64,000 nt of DNA from Paenochrobactrum gallinarii (GTDB lineage Bacteria > Pseudomonadota > Alphaproteobacteria > Rhizobiales > Rhizobiaceae): assembly GCF_014205685.1 (NCBI RefSeq), contig NZ_JACIIU010000001.1, forward strand, positions 372,001-436,000, in the 5' to 3' direction. The translations under genes and the position numbers were made by a program. The notes beneath the pieces are model-generated. The model made no database searches, was not told the DNA's origin, and was given only the letters and a program-made list of their open reading frames with translations. Positions within the stretch are counted from its first letter, which is position 1. Each line of letters opens with the position of its first letter. Shown piece by piece: positions 43,592 to 54,079 of this stretch.

Positions 43592-43624
43592 AAAAAGCCG
43601 CGCTTCATTTTTAAAGCGCGGCTT
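43592..43624. terminator. Bidirectional terminator
   Basis: AAGCCGCGCTT and AAGCGCGGCTT pair over 11 bases with A-rich and T-rich flanks, between the symporter gene and the convergent YqeY-type gene. Confidence 0.85.
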
Positions 43625-43649
43625 ATGATATTCATGCAGGCCTTATGCT

Positions 43650-44102
43650 CTACGATAAAAGTTCTTTGACAAAGCCGGAGGCCAAAGCAAAATCCATCTG
43701 GCCGGTATAGCGCTCTTTCAGCACTGCCATGATCTTGCCCATATCGCGCAAACCCTGCGCATCAATTTCCTTGATCACATCGGCGCAAATTGTCTTCACT
43801 TCGTCAGCCGACAATTGCTGCGGCAGAAAATCACGAATGATCTCGATTTCATCCTGCTCGTTTTGCGCCAATTCAGGGCGATTCCCTTCAATATAAATTT
43901 TTGAAGAATCTTCACGCTGCTTGATCATTTTCGCCAAAATGGTCAAAAGCTCTTCATCCCCGACCGGATCTTTACCAGCTGAACGATTGGCTATATCGCG
44001 GTCCTGAACAGCCGCCATCACCAAACGCAGTGTCGAAACACGGCGTTTTTCCTGCGCTTTCAAAGCGTTGTTCAGTGCCTCAGTAATCTGCTGGCGCAAC
44101 AT
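43650..44102 (-). CDS. GatB/YqeY domain protein
   Basis: A 150-residue helical protein of the YqeY family, related to the tRNA-binding tail domain of amidotransferase subunit GatB. Conserved segments are ALKAQEKRRVSTLRLVMAAV near residue 12, EDSSKIYIEGNRPELAQNEQDEIEII near 63 and FLPQQLSADEVKTI near 91, followed by MGKIMAVLKERYTGQMD. It is thought to bind tRNA and support amidation of mischarged tRNA, but this is not proven. It is divergent from carA, with 300 bases between them. Confidence 0.88.
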   Translation of the reverse strand: MLRQQITEALNNALKAQEKRRVSTLRLVMAAVQDRDIANRSAGKDPVGDEELLTILAKMIKQREDSSKIYIEGNRPELAQNEQDEIEIIRDFLPQQLSADEVKTICADVIKEIDAQGLRDMGKIMAVLKERYTGQMDFALASGFVKELLS

Positions 44103-44402
44103 CTACGTCTCTCCTGACGGTCATAAAACTCAATGGATATTTGTGCATTATTCATAAAAACCGACGGTCAGTACTATTAAAAGTGCCATCATTGCAAATT
44201 ATTTTGCAAGAATTGCGTGACAGTCATTGACCGATGCGTCGTGTTTCTCTATTGCCCAAGGCTTAGCAGAGAACTTTGACTATGCACAACGGCGGGAGCA
44301 TCACATCCCGACGTCTTTACGTGTGTCATATGGCGAGAAACCGGTTTTGTTTCAAGTCACGCTGTGCAACGCTATAACATCAGCCCGATCAGGAGTGCCC
44401 AC
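44103..44402. other. Divergent intergenic region upstream of carA
   Basis: About 300 bases with no gene. A short CGGGA/TCCCG hairpin lies near 44291-44309. No leader peptide with a biased codon run, riboswitch or clear operator was recognised. Confidence 0.35.
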
Positions 44403-45623
44403 ATGACAAATACAACTCACACAACTGCACCCTGGTCAAAGACCAAGCCAACCGCTGTACTCGTTCTTGCCGATGGCACTGTCATCGAAGGTATGGGCGC
44501 GGGTGCAACCGGTGCTGTTGAAGCAGAAGTTTGCTTTAATACGGCCTTGACCGGATATCAGGAAATTTTGACTGACCCTTCTTATGCAGGTCAGATCATT
44601 ACCTTCACATTCCCACACATCGGCAATGTTGGTGCCAATGATGAAGATATTGAAAACTTAACCCCCGCCAATCATACCGGTGCTGTGGGTGTCATTTTGA
44701 AGGCGCCGGTAACCGCCTCTTCCAATTACCGCGCCACCCAAGAACTGGCTCCTTGGTTGAAAAGCCGCGGCATCATCGGCATTTATGGCGTTGATACCCG
44801 TGCCCTCACCGCTTTGATCCGTGAAAAAGGCGCGCAGAATGCTGTGATTGCCCATGATCCTGAAGGCAATTTTGACCTTGAAGCGCTGAAAGCACGCGCC
44901 AAGAACTGGTCAGGCCTTGAAGGTCTTGATCTGGCCAAAGATGTCACCAGCGGTCAGTCCTCCGCATGGACGCAAGCACCTTGGGTCTGGAATGAAGGCT
45001 ATGGCGAATTAGGCGAGCCAAAATACCATATTGTCGCGATCGATTACGGCGTGAAGCGCAACATCCTGCGCATTCTTGCCGGTCTTGGCGCAAAAATCAC
45101 CATTGTTCCGGCCACCACTTCAGCTGAAGATATTTTGGCCTATCAGCCAGACGGTATTTTCCTGTCCAACGGCCCGGGTGATCCGGCTGCAACAGGTGAA
45201 TATGCAGTTCCAACCATCGAAAAACTTATTGCAAGCGATATTCCGCTGTTTGGTATCTGCCTTGGTCACCAGATGCTGGCACGTGCACTGGGCGGCAACA
45301 CCCAGAAAATGCATCAGGGCCATCACGGTGCCAACCATCCGGTGAAAGATTACACCACAAACAAGGTGGAAATCGTTTCGATGAACCACGGCTTTGCGGT
45401 GGATTCCGACAGCTTGCCTGAGAATGTTGAAGAAACGCATGTATCGCTGTTTGATGGCACGAATTGTGGTTTGCAGGTTATCGGCAAGCCGATTTTCTCG
45501 GTTCAGCACCATCCGGAAGCAGGCCCCGGCTCGGAAGATTCACATTACCTCTTCCGTCGCTTTATCAACCTGATCCGTGCTAAGCGCGGTGAAGCATTGC
45601 TTCCGGAACGCGAAGCGGCCTGA
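44403..45623 (+). CDS. carA: Carbamoyl-phosphate synthase, small (glutaminase) subunit
   Basis: Supplies ammonia from glutamine for carbamoyl phosphate, shared by pyrimidine and arginine synthesis. The 406-residue protein has the N-terminal CPSase_sm_chain domain (LVLADGTVIEGMGAGATG, FNTALTGYQEILTDPSYAGQ) and a class I amidotransferase with Cys in LFGICLGHQMLARALGG, and His-Glu in VQHHPEAGPGSEDS. I start at 44403 behind AGGAG; an ATG at 44364 would add 13 residues. The large subunit gene carB lies 1.5 kb downstream with an inverted metallopeptidase gene between, so the subunits are transcribed separately. Confidence 0.97.
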   Translation: MTNTTHTTAPWSKTKPTAVLVLADGTVIEGMGAGATGAVEAEVCFNTALTGYQEILTDPSYAGQIITFTFPHIGNVGANDEDIENLTPANHTGAVGVILKAPVTASSNYRATQELAPWLKSRGIIGIYGVDTRALTALIREKGAQNAVIAHDPEGNFDLEALKARAKNWSGLEGLDLAKDVTSGQSSAWTQAPWVWNEGYGELGEPKYHIVAIDYGVKRNILRILAGLGAKITIVPATTSAEDILAYQPDGIFLSNGPGDPAATGEYAVPTIEKLIASDIPLFGICLGHQMLARALGGNTQKMHQGHHGANHPVKDYTTNKVEIVSMNHGFAVDSDSLPENVEETHVSLFDGTNCGLQVIGKPIFSVQHHPEAGPGSEDSHYLFRRFINLIRAKRGEALLPEREAA

Positions 45624-45672
45624 AACTAAAAAACTTGCGCGAAGCGGCATAGGCTGCAAAGTTCAAAACAAT

Positions 45673-45704
45673 AAAAAAGCCGGACATCAAGTCCGGCTTT
45701 TTTT
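45673..45704. terminator. Bidirectional terminator between carA and the metallopeptidase gene
   Basis: AAAAAAGCCGGAC, ATCAA loop, GTCCGGCTTTTTTT: a strong two-way stem. Confidence 0.92.
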
Positions 45705-45722
45705 ATATCAGTAGAAACGATT

Positions 45723-46676
45723 TTAAATCGCGCCGCTGAATGTATCGCAAGCATCAAGCTTACCGGTTTCAAATCCGCGCTTAAACCATTTTGCACGCTG
45801 CTCGGATGTGCCGTGGTTGAAACTATCAGGCACAACATAGCCCTGCGAGCGCTTCTGCAATGTATCATCACCAATCTGGTGAGCAGCATTCAGCGCATCT
45901 TCCAGATCACCTGTTTCCAGCAGACCTTTCTGCTCGGTGTAATAACCCCATATACCGGCAAAGCAATCAGCCTGAAGCTCGACGCGAACAGACATTTTAT
46001 TGGCTTCAACTTCGCTCATATTCTGGCGCATCTGATTGAATTTCGGTAAAATACCGAGCAAGTTCTGCACATGATGGCCGACCTCATGCGCCAGAACATA
46101 GGCTTGCGCAAAATTACCCGATGCACGGAAGCGATTGGCCAGTTCATCATAGAAGGTCAGATCAATATAAACCTTCTTGTCGCCAGGACAATAAAACGGC
46201 CCCGAAGCAGAAGATGCCGTGCCACAGGCAGAGCTCACACGATCTTTAAACAAAACCAGTGAAGGTGCAGGATATTGCGCACCTTGTGACTGGAAAATAC
46301 CGCTCCATGTATCTTCGGTTTCAGCCAGAATTGTGCGTACAAACTGAGTCATTTCGTCATTTTGCACCTGCCCGCCCTGAGCAACAGAACGACCGGATTG
46401 CTGTGACTGGGTTTGTGCCGGCATAGAGCCGTCATTGAACAGCACGGTCCACGGATCAATGCCTATAAATTTCAGTACGAAGAACATGATCACCAAAATG
46501 ATGATGCCGCGGATACCGCCCCCACGCACGATGTTGAAAGCAGGGCCGCCCATTCCACGCCCCATGCCGCGACCCAGACCGCCGCCAAACCCGCCGCGAC
46601 TGCCGCCCATGCCATTATCACCGTTCACACGACGGTCTTCCACATTGTCACTTTGCCTGCGGCCTTGCCAACGCAT
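45723..46676 (-). CDS. ypfJ: YpfJ-type putative neutral zinc metallopeptidase
   Basis: A 317-residue membrane-anchored protein of the PF04228 family. A cytoplasmic Gly/Arg-rich N-terminus (residues 20-55) precedes one membrane helix (GIIILVIMFFVLKFIGI, about 57-75). The likely periplasmic domain has the zinc-binding HEVGHHVQ near residue 195 and the ELQADCFAGIWGYY segment that supplies the third ligand, plus the family segments CGTASSASGPFYCPGDKKVYIDL near 160 and DGTLQ-like GDDTLQKRSQGYVVPDSFNHGTSEQR. The family is called YpfJ in E. coli; substrates are unknown. It is inverted between carA and carB. Confidence 0.88.
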   Translation of the reverse strand: MRWQGRRQSDNVEDRRVNGDNGMGGSRGGFGGGLGRGMGRGMGGPAFNIVRGGGIRGIIILVIMFFVLKFIGIDPWTVLFNDGSMPAQTQSQQSGRSVAQGGQVQNDEMTQFVRTILAETEDTWSGIFQSQGAQYPAPSLVLFKDRVSSACGTASSASGPFYCPGDKKVYIDLTFYDELANRFRASGNFAQAYVLAHEVGHHVQNLLGILPKFNQMRQNMSEVEANKMSVRVELQADCFAGIWGYYTEQKGLLETGDLEDALNAAHQIGDDTLQKRSQGYVVPDSFNHGTSEQRAKWFKRGFETGKLDACDTFSGAI

Positions 46677-47131
46677 GTGCGAACTCCCTGTTCAGCTTAA
46701 CTTTTAAATTCATAGCACAAAAAAGCTCAAACGATCATTTTGATCTGCAAGCCGCCTATTTTACCATCAACGATTGCATAGGCCATAGAGTTCCCGCATC
46801 TCAAATATGTGCGAACCAATTTTCTGTTTCCCGTTATTAATCACACAGAGATTCTTTATTCTATTCAGAAACAGATTTTCTATGAGAAAAAACGCCCCTT
46901 CTTTGTGCATATTTGCCACATTCACAGCCCGATCAGCACAGATAGGCACCGATATGCAAAAAAGATGGTGCTAACATGCAAAATAATGCCATAAAAATGA
47001 AATTAGAGGGTTCCGCTTAAAGCGATCATTGCCTATAAGGCACGCTTAGCCCAAGAATTTAAATTGCCGCCAACCCGCCGGATATCCGTGCGGGCTTTTC
47101 TGGCAGGCTAAGCAAACAATAGGATGTCACC
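46677..47131. other. Intergenic region and carB leader
   Basis: About 455 AT-rich bases with no supported gene, between the metallopeptidase gene and carB. The one clear structure is CCCGC...GCGGG enclosing the palindrome GGATATCC (47074-47094) and followed by CTTTTCT, 37 bases before the carB start. Confidence 0.45.
47074..47094 (+). promoter_or_regulatory. Terminator-like stem-loop in the carB leader
   Basis: CCCGC and GCGGG close a stem that contains GGAT/ATCC, followed by CTTTTCT. It could be an attenuator or simply the end of an upstream transcript. Confidence 0.4.
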
Positions 47132-50100
47132 ATGCCGAAACGTACAGATATAAAATCTATCCTTATTATCGGTGCCGGACCTATTGTTATCGGACAGGCA
47201 TGTGAGTTTGACTATTCAGGAACTCAGGCTTGTAAGGCACTGAAAGAGGAAGGCTACCGCATCATCCTCGTCAACTCCAATCCGGCCACCATCATGACCG
47301 ATCCGGATCTGGCAGATGCGACCTATATTGAGCCGATCACCCCAGAAGTTGTGGCAAAAATCATTGCCAAAGAACGCCCTGATGCATTGCTGCCAACCAT
47401 GGGTGGCCAGACAGCGCTTAACACCGCATTGTCACTGCGTCGCATGGGCGTTTTGGAACGCTACAATGTGGAAATGATCGGTGCGGATGCCCATGCCATT
47501 GATAAGGCAGAAGACCGCGCTCTCTTCCGCGAAGCAATGCACAAGATCGGTCTCGATACACCGACATCTTTCCTTGCTAACGCAACAGAAGTTAAAGAAG
47601 AAGACCGTAAGGCACACGACGCACGCCGTGCTGAACTGCGTGCAACCCTTTCCGGCGATGCGCTGGATCAGGCGCTCGACAAGCTCGAAACCGAATGGCA
47701 GCTCGGCGAAACCGATCGCAAGCAGCGCTATATGGGTCACGCTTTGTCAAAGGCTGCACAGGCGCTCGATATCGTTGGCTTGCCAGCCATTATCCGCCCA
47801 AGCTTTACCCTTGGCGGCACCGGCGGCGGTATTGCTTACAACCGTCAGGAATTCTTCGAAATCATCGAAGGGGGCCTTGATGCTTCGCCAACCACTGAAG
47901 TGCTGATCGAAGAATCCGTTCTCGGCTGGAAAGAATATGAAATGGAAGTTGTGCGCGATAAAGCGGACAACTGCATCATCATTTGCTCCATCGAAAACGT
48001 CGATCCGATGGGCGTTCACACCGGTGACAGTATCACTGTGGCACCTGCCATCACACTGACCGACAAAGAATACCAGATCATGCGTAATGCATCGATTGCG
48101 GTTCTTCGTGAAATCGGCGTTGAAACCGGTGGTTCTAACGTACAGTTCGCCATCAATCCGGCTAATGGCCGTATGATCGTTATTGAAATGAACCCGCGCG
48201 TGTCGCGTTCATCTGCACTGGCTTCCAAAGCAACCGGCTTCCCAATTGCAAAAGTGGCAGCAAAGCTTGCTGTCGGCTATACGCTGGACGAGCTGGACAA
48301 CGACATTACCGGCGGTGCAACCCCTGCTTCGTTTGAACCAAGCATTGACTATGTTGTCACCAAAATCCCGCGTTTTGCATTCGAAAAATTCCCGGGCTCC
48401 TCGCCAATCCTCACCACTGCAATGAAGTCGGTTGGTGAAGTCATGGCTATTGGCCGTACCTTCCAGGAGAGTTTGCAGAAAGCGCTGCGTGGTCTCGAAA
48501 CCGGCCTGACCGGCTTTGATGAAATTTCCATTCCGGGCATTGAAGACGGCGACGAAAAGAACGCAATCCGCGCAGCTATCGGCACACCGACACCGGATCG
48601 TCTGCGTATGGTTGCCCAGTCCATGCGTTTGGGTCTCACCAATGAGCAGATCCATGATGTCAGCAAGATCGATCCTTGGTTCCTCGATCAGATTTCTGAA
48701 ATCGTGCAGATGGAACAGCGCGTGCGCGAGCACGGGCTGCCGCAGGATGCAGAAAACCTGCGTATGCTGAAAGCCATGGGCTTCTCTGATGCCCGTCTGG
48801 CCAGCATCACCGGTCAGGATGCCAGCGATGTGGCAAAACTTCGCGCTGAACTGAAAGTTCATCCGGTTTTCAAACGCATTGATACCTGCGCTGCCGAATT
48901 CGCTTCGCCAACCGCTTACATGTATTCTTCTTATGAAACCCCGTTTGCAGGCAGCACCGCTTCGGAAGCCGGCGTTTCAGATCGCAAGAAGGTTGTTATC
49001 CTCGGCGGCGGCCCTAACCGTATCGGTCAGGGTATCGAATTTGACTATTGCTGCTGCCATGCTGCCTTTGCACTCGGTGACGCTGATTTTGAAGCAATCA
49101 TGGTCAACTGTAACCCTGAAACGGTTTCAACCGACTATGACACATCAGACCGCCTTTATTTCGAACCGCTGACTGCGGAAGATGTGCTTGAAATTCTGCG
49201 CGTTGAACAGCAGGCCGGCACATTGCACGGCGTTATCGTTCAGTTTGGTGGCCAGACCCCGCTGAAGCTCGCAGAAGCGCTTGAAAAAGCCGGCATTCCG
49301 ATCCTTGGCACATCGCCTGATGCAATTGACCTTGCAGAAGACCGTGACCGCTTCCAGAAACTGCTGATCAAAAATGATCTCAACCAGCCTAAAAACGGCA
49401 TTGCCTATTCGGTTGAACAGGCGCGCCTCATTGCTGGCGATCTCGGCTTCCCGCTGGTTGTGCGTCCTTCTTACGTGCTTGGTGGTCGTGCGATGCAGAT
49501 CATTCAGGATGAACGTGGCTTGCAGTCTTACCTGCTCGACACCGTGCCTGAACTCGTACCGGAAGATATCAAGGCGAAATATCCAAACGATAAAACCGGC
49601 CAGATCAATACCTTGCTTGGCAAAAACCCGCTTCTGTTCGATACCTATCTGGTAGATGCAATCGAAGTAGACGTTGACTGCCTCTGCGATGGAACCAACA
49701 CTTATGTTTCCGGCATTATGGAGCATATTGAAGAAGCTGGTATTCACTCCGGTGACAGTGCCTGCTCGCTTCCTGTTCACACTTTGACACCGGAAATCGT
49801 TGCAGAACTTAAGCGTCAGACCGCTGCTCTTGCCAAAGCGCTCAACGTTGTCGGCCTGATGAACGTGCAGTTTGCGATCCAGAAAGACCAAATCTTCGTT
49901 CTGGAAGTAAACCCGCGTGCATCGCGTACCGTTCCGTTCGTTGCGAAAGCAATCGGCACACCGATCGCCAAGGTTGCAGCCCGCATCATGGCTGGTGAAA
50001 CCCTTGATGCAGCGCTGAACGCCTATGGCGGCGAACCGGATATGTCGAAGCGTCCGCATATTGCAGTGAAAGAAGCTGTGTTCCCGTTTGCCCGCTTCCC

Positions 50101-50620
50101 GGGCGTCGACACACTGCTCGGCCCTGAAATGCGTTCGACCGGTGAAGTTATGGGTCTGGATTACGACTTCGCTATCGCATTTGCGAAAGCACAGCTCGGT
50201 GCAGGCGTTGATCTGCCGCGTGAAGGCACCGTGTTTGTATCGGTGCGCGACGAAGACAAAGAACGCATCCTTCCAGCCGTTAAGAAACTGGCCGATCTCG
50301 GTTTCAGCGTTGTTGCCACCGGCGGCACCCAGCAATTCCTCGCCGGGCATGGCGTCAGCGCCACCAAGGTCAACAAGGTCATCGAAGGCCGTCCGCATAT
50401 TGAAGATGCCATCCGCAACCGTCAGGTTCATCTGGTCTTCAATACCACGGACAGCGCCAGTGCCGTGTCGGACTCCAAGTCGATCCGCCGCGCAACCTTG
50501 ATGCACAAGCTGCCTTACTACACCACTATCTCCGGTGCAGAATCAGCTACCGAAGCAATTGCAGCGCTGAAAGCCGGCTCACTGAAAGTGCGCCCGCTGC
50601 AAGATTACTTCACGGCCTGA
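47132..50620 (+). CDS. carB: Carbamoyl-phosphate synthase, large subunit
   Basis: Makes carbamoyl phosphate from bicarbonate, ammonia and two ATP. The 1162-residue protein has the two homologous synthetase halves: ATP-grasp 1 with [20 protein letters not shown] near residue 14 and [10 protein letters not shown] near 225, and ATP-grasp 2 with [20 protein letters not shown] near 630 and [12 protein letters not shown] near 785. The C-terminal methylglyoxal-like allosteric domain begins near 1020 ([19 protein letters not shown]). It is about 90 residues longer than the E. coli subunit, due mainly to an insert of charged helix near residues 155-215 ([20 protein letters not shown]), which is common in alphaproteobacteria. 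A terminator follows the stop. Confidence 0.98.
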   Translation: MPKRTDIKSILIIGAGPIVIGQACEFDYSGTQACKALKEEGYRIILVNSNPATIMTDPDLADATYIEPITPEVVAKIIAKERPDALLPTMGGQTALNTALSLRRMGVLERYNVEMIGADAHAIDKAEDRALFREAMHKIGLDTPTSFLANATEVKEEDRKAHDARRAELRATLSGDALDQALDKLETEWQLGETDRKQRYMGHALSKAAQALDIVGLPAIIRPSFTLGGTGGGIAYNRQEFFEIIEGGLDASPTTEVLIEESVLGWKEYEMEVVRDKADNCIIICSIENVDPMGVHTGDSITVAPAITLTDKEYQIMRNASIAVLREIGVETGGSNVQFAINPANGRMIVIEMNPRVSRSSALASKATGFPIAKVAAKLAVGYTLDELDNDITGGATPASFEPSIDYVVTKIPRFAFEKFPGSSPILTTAMKSVGEVMAIGRTFQESLQKALRGLETGLTGFDEISIPGIEDGDEKNAIRAAIGTPTPDRLRMVAQSMRLGLTNEQIHDVSKIDPWFLDQISEIVQMEQRVREHGLPQDAENLRMLKAMGFSDARLASITGQDASDVAKLRAELKVHPVFKRIDTCAAEFASPTAYMYSSYETPFAGSTASEAGVSDRKKVVILGGGPNRIGQGIEFDYCCCHAAFALGDADFEAIMVNCNPETVSTDYDTSDRLYFEPLTAEDVLEILRVEQQAGTLHGVIVQFGGQTPLKLAEALEKAGIPILGTSPDAIDLAEDRDRFQKLLIKNDLNQPKNGIAYSVEQARLIAGDLGFPLVVRPSYVLGGRAMQIIQDERGLQSYLLDTVPELVPEDIKAKYPNDKTGQINTLLGKNPLLFDTYLVDAIEVDVDCLCDGTNTYVSGIMEHIEEAGIHSGDSACSLPVHTLTPEIVAELKRQTAALAKALNVVGLMNVQFAIQKDQIFVLEVNPRASRTVPFVAKAIGTPIAKVAARIMAGETLDAALNAYGGEPDMSKRPHIAVKEAVFPFARFPGVDTLLGPEMRSTGEVMGLDYDFAIAFAKAQLGAGVDLPREGTVFVSVRDEDKERILPAVKKLADLGFSVVATGGTQQFLAGHGVSATKVNKVIEGRPHIEDAIRNRQVHLVFNTTDSASAVSDSKSIRRATLMHKLPYYTTISGAESATEAIAALKAGSLKVRPLQDYFTA

Positions 50621-50630
50621 GCCTGAAATT

Positions 50631-50664
50631 AAAAAAGCCGGTGATACCCTCACCGGCTTTTATT
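50631..50664 (+). terminator. Terminator of carB
   Basis: AAAAAAGCCGGTG pairs with CACCGGCTTTT around a seven-base loop. Confidence 0.9.
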
Positions 50665-50997
50665 ATGCACGCAATTTTATTAAAAGCTTCTCCGCAGCAG
50701 ACCGGTTCATCGCTCTTATTTTAAAAGTTCCGTCGAAAAATGATTGAATTTACAAATAGCCTGCATCCTTATTCTACTGATTTATCTGTGTTTTTCTTCA
50801 ATTTATTCGCCTTTGTGACCGCTTGTGCCTTCTAAAATAATAGCGTATAAGGCATTTATCGATTTTTCGGTCGAGTGACTTTGCGACCCGTGCGGCCTGT
50901 TCGCGCTTCCTGACGATCTCCAATCCATAATTTCGATCCACGGGACGTGTGCATACCATACGGACTTGAATTTATTCGTTACGCAAAGGAATTTCCC
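50665..50997 (+). promoter_or_regulatory. Promoter and long untranslated leader of the cold-shock gene
   Basis: About 330 bases with no coding frame of its own precede the cold-shock start. Long structured leaders are usual for csp genes, where they act as RNA thermosensors. No leader fold was worked out in detail here. Confidence 0.4.
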
Positions 50998-51207
50998 ATG
51001 GCTACGGGAACTGTAAAGTGGTTTAACACGACCAAGGGTTTTGGCTTCATTCAACCTGATCAGGGCGGTACTGACGTTTTCGTTCATATCTCCGCTGTTC
51101 AGCGCGCTGGCCTCACCACTCTTGACGAAGGTCAGAAGGTTTCTTACGAAATCGTTCAGGACCGTCGTTCGGGCCGCTCTTCGGCTGATAATCTCGTTGC
51201 TGCTTAA
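50998..51207 (+). CDS. Cold-shock protein (CspA family)
   Basis: A 69-residue single OB-fold RNA chaperone. RNP1 (KGFGFIQP) and RNP2 (VFVHIS) are intact near residues 15 and 28, and the start [16 protein letters not shown] is typical of alphaproteobacterial CspA. The ATG at 50998 follows AAGGAA; the frame is open upstream but without support. A second, more divergent csp gene is 6.7 kb away on the other strand. A terminator follows closely. Confidence 0.95.
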   Translation: MATGTVKWFNTTKGFGFIQPDQGGTDVFVHISAVQRAGLTTLDEGQKVSYEIVQDRRSGRSSADNLVAA

Positions 51208-51232
51208 TAAGCAACATATGAGTTTCATGAAG

Positions 51233-51259
51233 AAGGCGGGTTTTTAACCCGCCTTTTTC
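51233..51259 (+). terminator. Terminator of the first cold-shock gene
   Basis: AAGGCGGGT and ACCCGCCTT form a stem with a short T-rich loop, followed by TTTTC. Confidence 0.88.
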
Positions 51260-52746
<1,487 letters not shown>

Positions 52747-52773
52747 GCCTTCCAAGCTTAGCACAAAAAAATT

Positions 52774-52799
52774 AAGGAGCCGCAAGGCTCCTTTTTTTG
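52774..52799 (+). terminator. Terminator of aspartate aminotransferase gene
   Basis: AAGGAGCC-GCAA-GGCTCCTT with a seven-T tail. Confidence 0.92.
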
Positions 52800-52847
52800 T
52801 GGCTGCACGTCTAAGTAACCACACAAAACACCAGAAATTTGGACAAA

Positions 52848-52957
52848 AAAAAGCCGGACAAAACGTCCGGCTATAAAATTTTGAAGGAGCGTAAAAGCAA
52901 TCCTTCAGAGGGGAACACTCATGATGCGCAAATGGGAGGAGAAACGCATCACTGAGA
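52848..52957 (-). ncRNA. abcR: AbcR-type trans-acting small RNA (alpha-r15 family)
   Basis: A free-standing intrinsic terminator on the minus strand (AGCCGGAC...GTCCGGCT at 52852-52872 then TTTTTTTT) has no gene before it. Upstream are two more hairpins: TGAAGGA/TCCTTCA (52882-52907) and GATGCG/CGCATC (52923-52950), the latter with a loop containing CTCCTCCC, an anti-Shine-Dalgarno sequence. A TATAAA -10-like element at 52968-52963 predicts a 5' end near 52957, giving about 110 nt. In Agrobacterium, Sinorhizobium and Brucella, AbcR RNAs of this size and fold lie beside the LysR gene vtlR/lsrB and repress ABC-transporter mRNAs. The same neighbours are present here. Only one copy is seen. Confidence 0.75.
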
Positions 52958-52962
52958 TGGCC

Positions 52963-52968
52963 TTTATA
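52963..52968 (-). promoter_or_regulatory. -10-like element of the AbcR-type sRNA
   Basis: TATAAA on the minus strand, about seven bases before the predicted 5' end, with TTATTG 17 bases further upstream as a weak -35. In related bacteria VtlR activates this promoter. Confidence 0.4.
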
Positions 52969-53087
52969 TGCACTTATTAGCCCCCAATAACAACAGACCT
53001 TATCGCAACCCAGCCATGCATAAATCACATAGCTTTAGTAGAATTATAAAACACAATAATTTCAATACGTTAAAACCATTGCGCCAT

Positions 53088-53125
53088 AAAAAAAGGCTTA
53101 ATCCGGCACACAGATTAAGCCTTTT
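53088..53125 (-). terminator. Terminator of the LysR gene
   Basis: AAAAGGCTTAATC and GATTAAGCCTTTT form a perfect 13-base-pair stem; on the minus strand TTTTTTTA follows. It separates vtlR from the sRNA gene. Confidence 0.88.
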
Positions 53126-53154
53126 GGATAACAAGAATTGCATGACTTATGCAA

Positions 53155-54060
53155 TCAATAAGCCCAGTTACGCGCCTTTGAGAAAAGGAAATCACGGAAC
53201 ACATGCAGTTTGGCCGAGTTTTTAAGTGCTTCCGGATAACAGAAAAACGTATCAAAAGACGGCGTCTCTTCCAGCTCCGGCACCAATTGCACCAGACTTG
53301 CATCCTTATCGACCATATAATCCGGCAAAACACCAATACCGATGCCGCGTTCAACCGCACGGCTGATCGATTGCAAATTATTGACCTGAAGTGCCGGCAC
53401 TCGCTGGCTTCCATCGGCACGCCCGGCACTCTCCAGCCAGTTCAAGCTGGTCAGGTAGCTCGGCGCCATTTCACCAAAGGTAATGATGCGGTGGTCGTCC
53501 AGCTGCTCCAGAGAAGTGATCTTGCCATATTTGGCTACATAAGCAGCAGAGGCATAAACATGCATATGCACCGTAAACAAACGGCGCTGGATCAGATCCG
53601 GTTGCTGTGGCTGGCGCAGTCGGATCGCACAATCCGCATGACGCATGGTCAGATCCAGCTCTTCATTGTCGAGGATAAGCTGCAATTGCACATCAGGATA
53701 AAGTTCGATGAACTCCTGAATACGCTCCATCAGCCAGCCGGTACCAAGTCCGACAGTGGTGGTAACGCGCAAACGCCCGCTTGGCTTTTCTTTACTGTCA
53801 GCCAGTTTCGAGCGTACATTTTCCAGCTTCATCAGCACATCATGCGCTGTGCGATACAAAATCTCACCCTGCTCGGTAAGAATAAGCCCGCGTGCATGCC
53901 GGTGAAATAACGGCACGCCGACATCTTGCTCCAAGGCACTAACCTGCCTTGAAATTGCTGATTGCGACAAATGCAGCGTCTGAGCAGCATGGGTAAAAGA
54001 CCCCGCCTCAGCCGCCGCATGGAAAATGCGCAATTTATCCCAGTCGAGCGGAGCGACCAC
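53155..54060 (-). CDS. vtlR: LysR-type regulator VtlR/LsrB
   Basis: A 301-residue LysR regulator. The N-terminal winged helix is DWDKLRIFHAAAEAGSFTHAAQTLHLSQSAISRQVSALE cut at residues 6-45, followed by the linker helix and a periplasmic-binding-like effector domain from about residue 95. The protein matches VtlR of Brucella/Agrobacterium and LsrB of Sinorhizobium, which control AbcR sRNA genes, small proteins and redox or envelope functions. It starts at GTG 54060 behind AAGGGGA and follows trxB by 19 bases, consistent with a trxB-vtlR operon. The Cys residues of LsrB that sense redox state were not matched one by one; Cys is present in RHADCAIRL and TFFCYPEAL. Confidence 0.88.
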   Translation of the reverse strand: MVAPLDWDKLRIFHAAAEAGSFTHAAQTLHLSQSAISRQVSALEQDVGVPLFHRHARGLILTEQGEILYRTAHDVLMKLENVRSKLADSKEKPSGRLRVTTTVGLGTGWLMERIQEFIELYPDVQLQLILDNEELDLTMRHADCAIRLRQPQQPDLIQRRLFTVHMHVYASAAYVAKYGKITSLEQLDDHRIITFGEMAPSYLTSLNWLESAGRADGSQRVPALQVNNLQSISRAVERGIGIGVLPDYMVDKDASLVQLVPELEETPSFDTFFCYPEALKNSAKLHVFRDFLFSKARNWAY

Positions 54061-54079
54061 GTGTATCCCCTTTTATATT

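Noticed and set aside
46976..47020. 14-codon frame upstream of carB, tested as a leader peptide
   Set aside because: No codon bias for arginine or any other product of the pathway, and no ribosome site.
49145..50506. 453-residue open frame antisense to carB
   Set aside because: It lies wholly within carB, whose motifs are intact; no motif or start signal supports the antisense frame.
50803..51228. 141-residue minus-strand frame over the cold-shock leader and gene
   Set aside because: It covers a structured untranslated leader and the csp gene in antisense, with no ribosome site.
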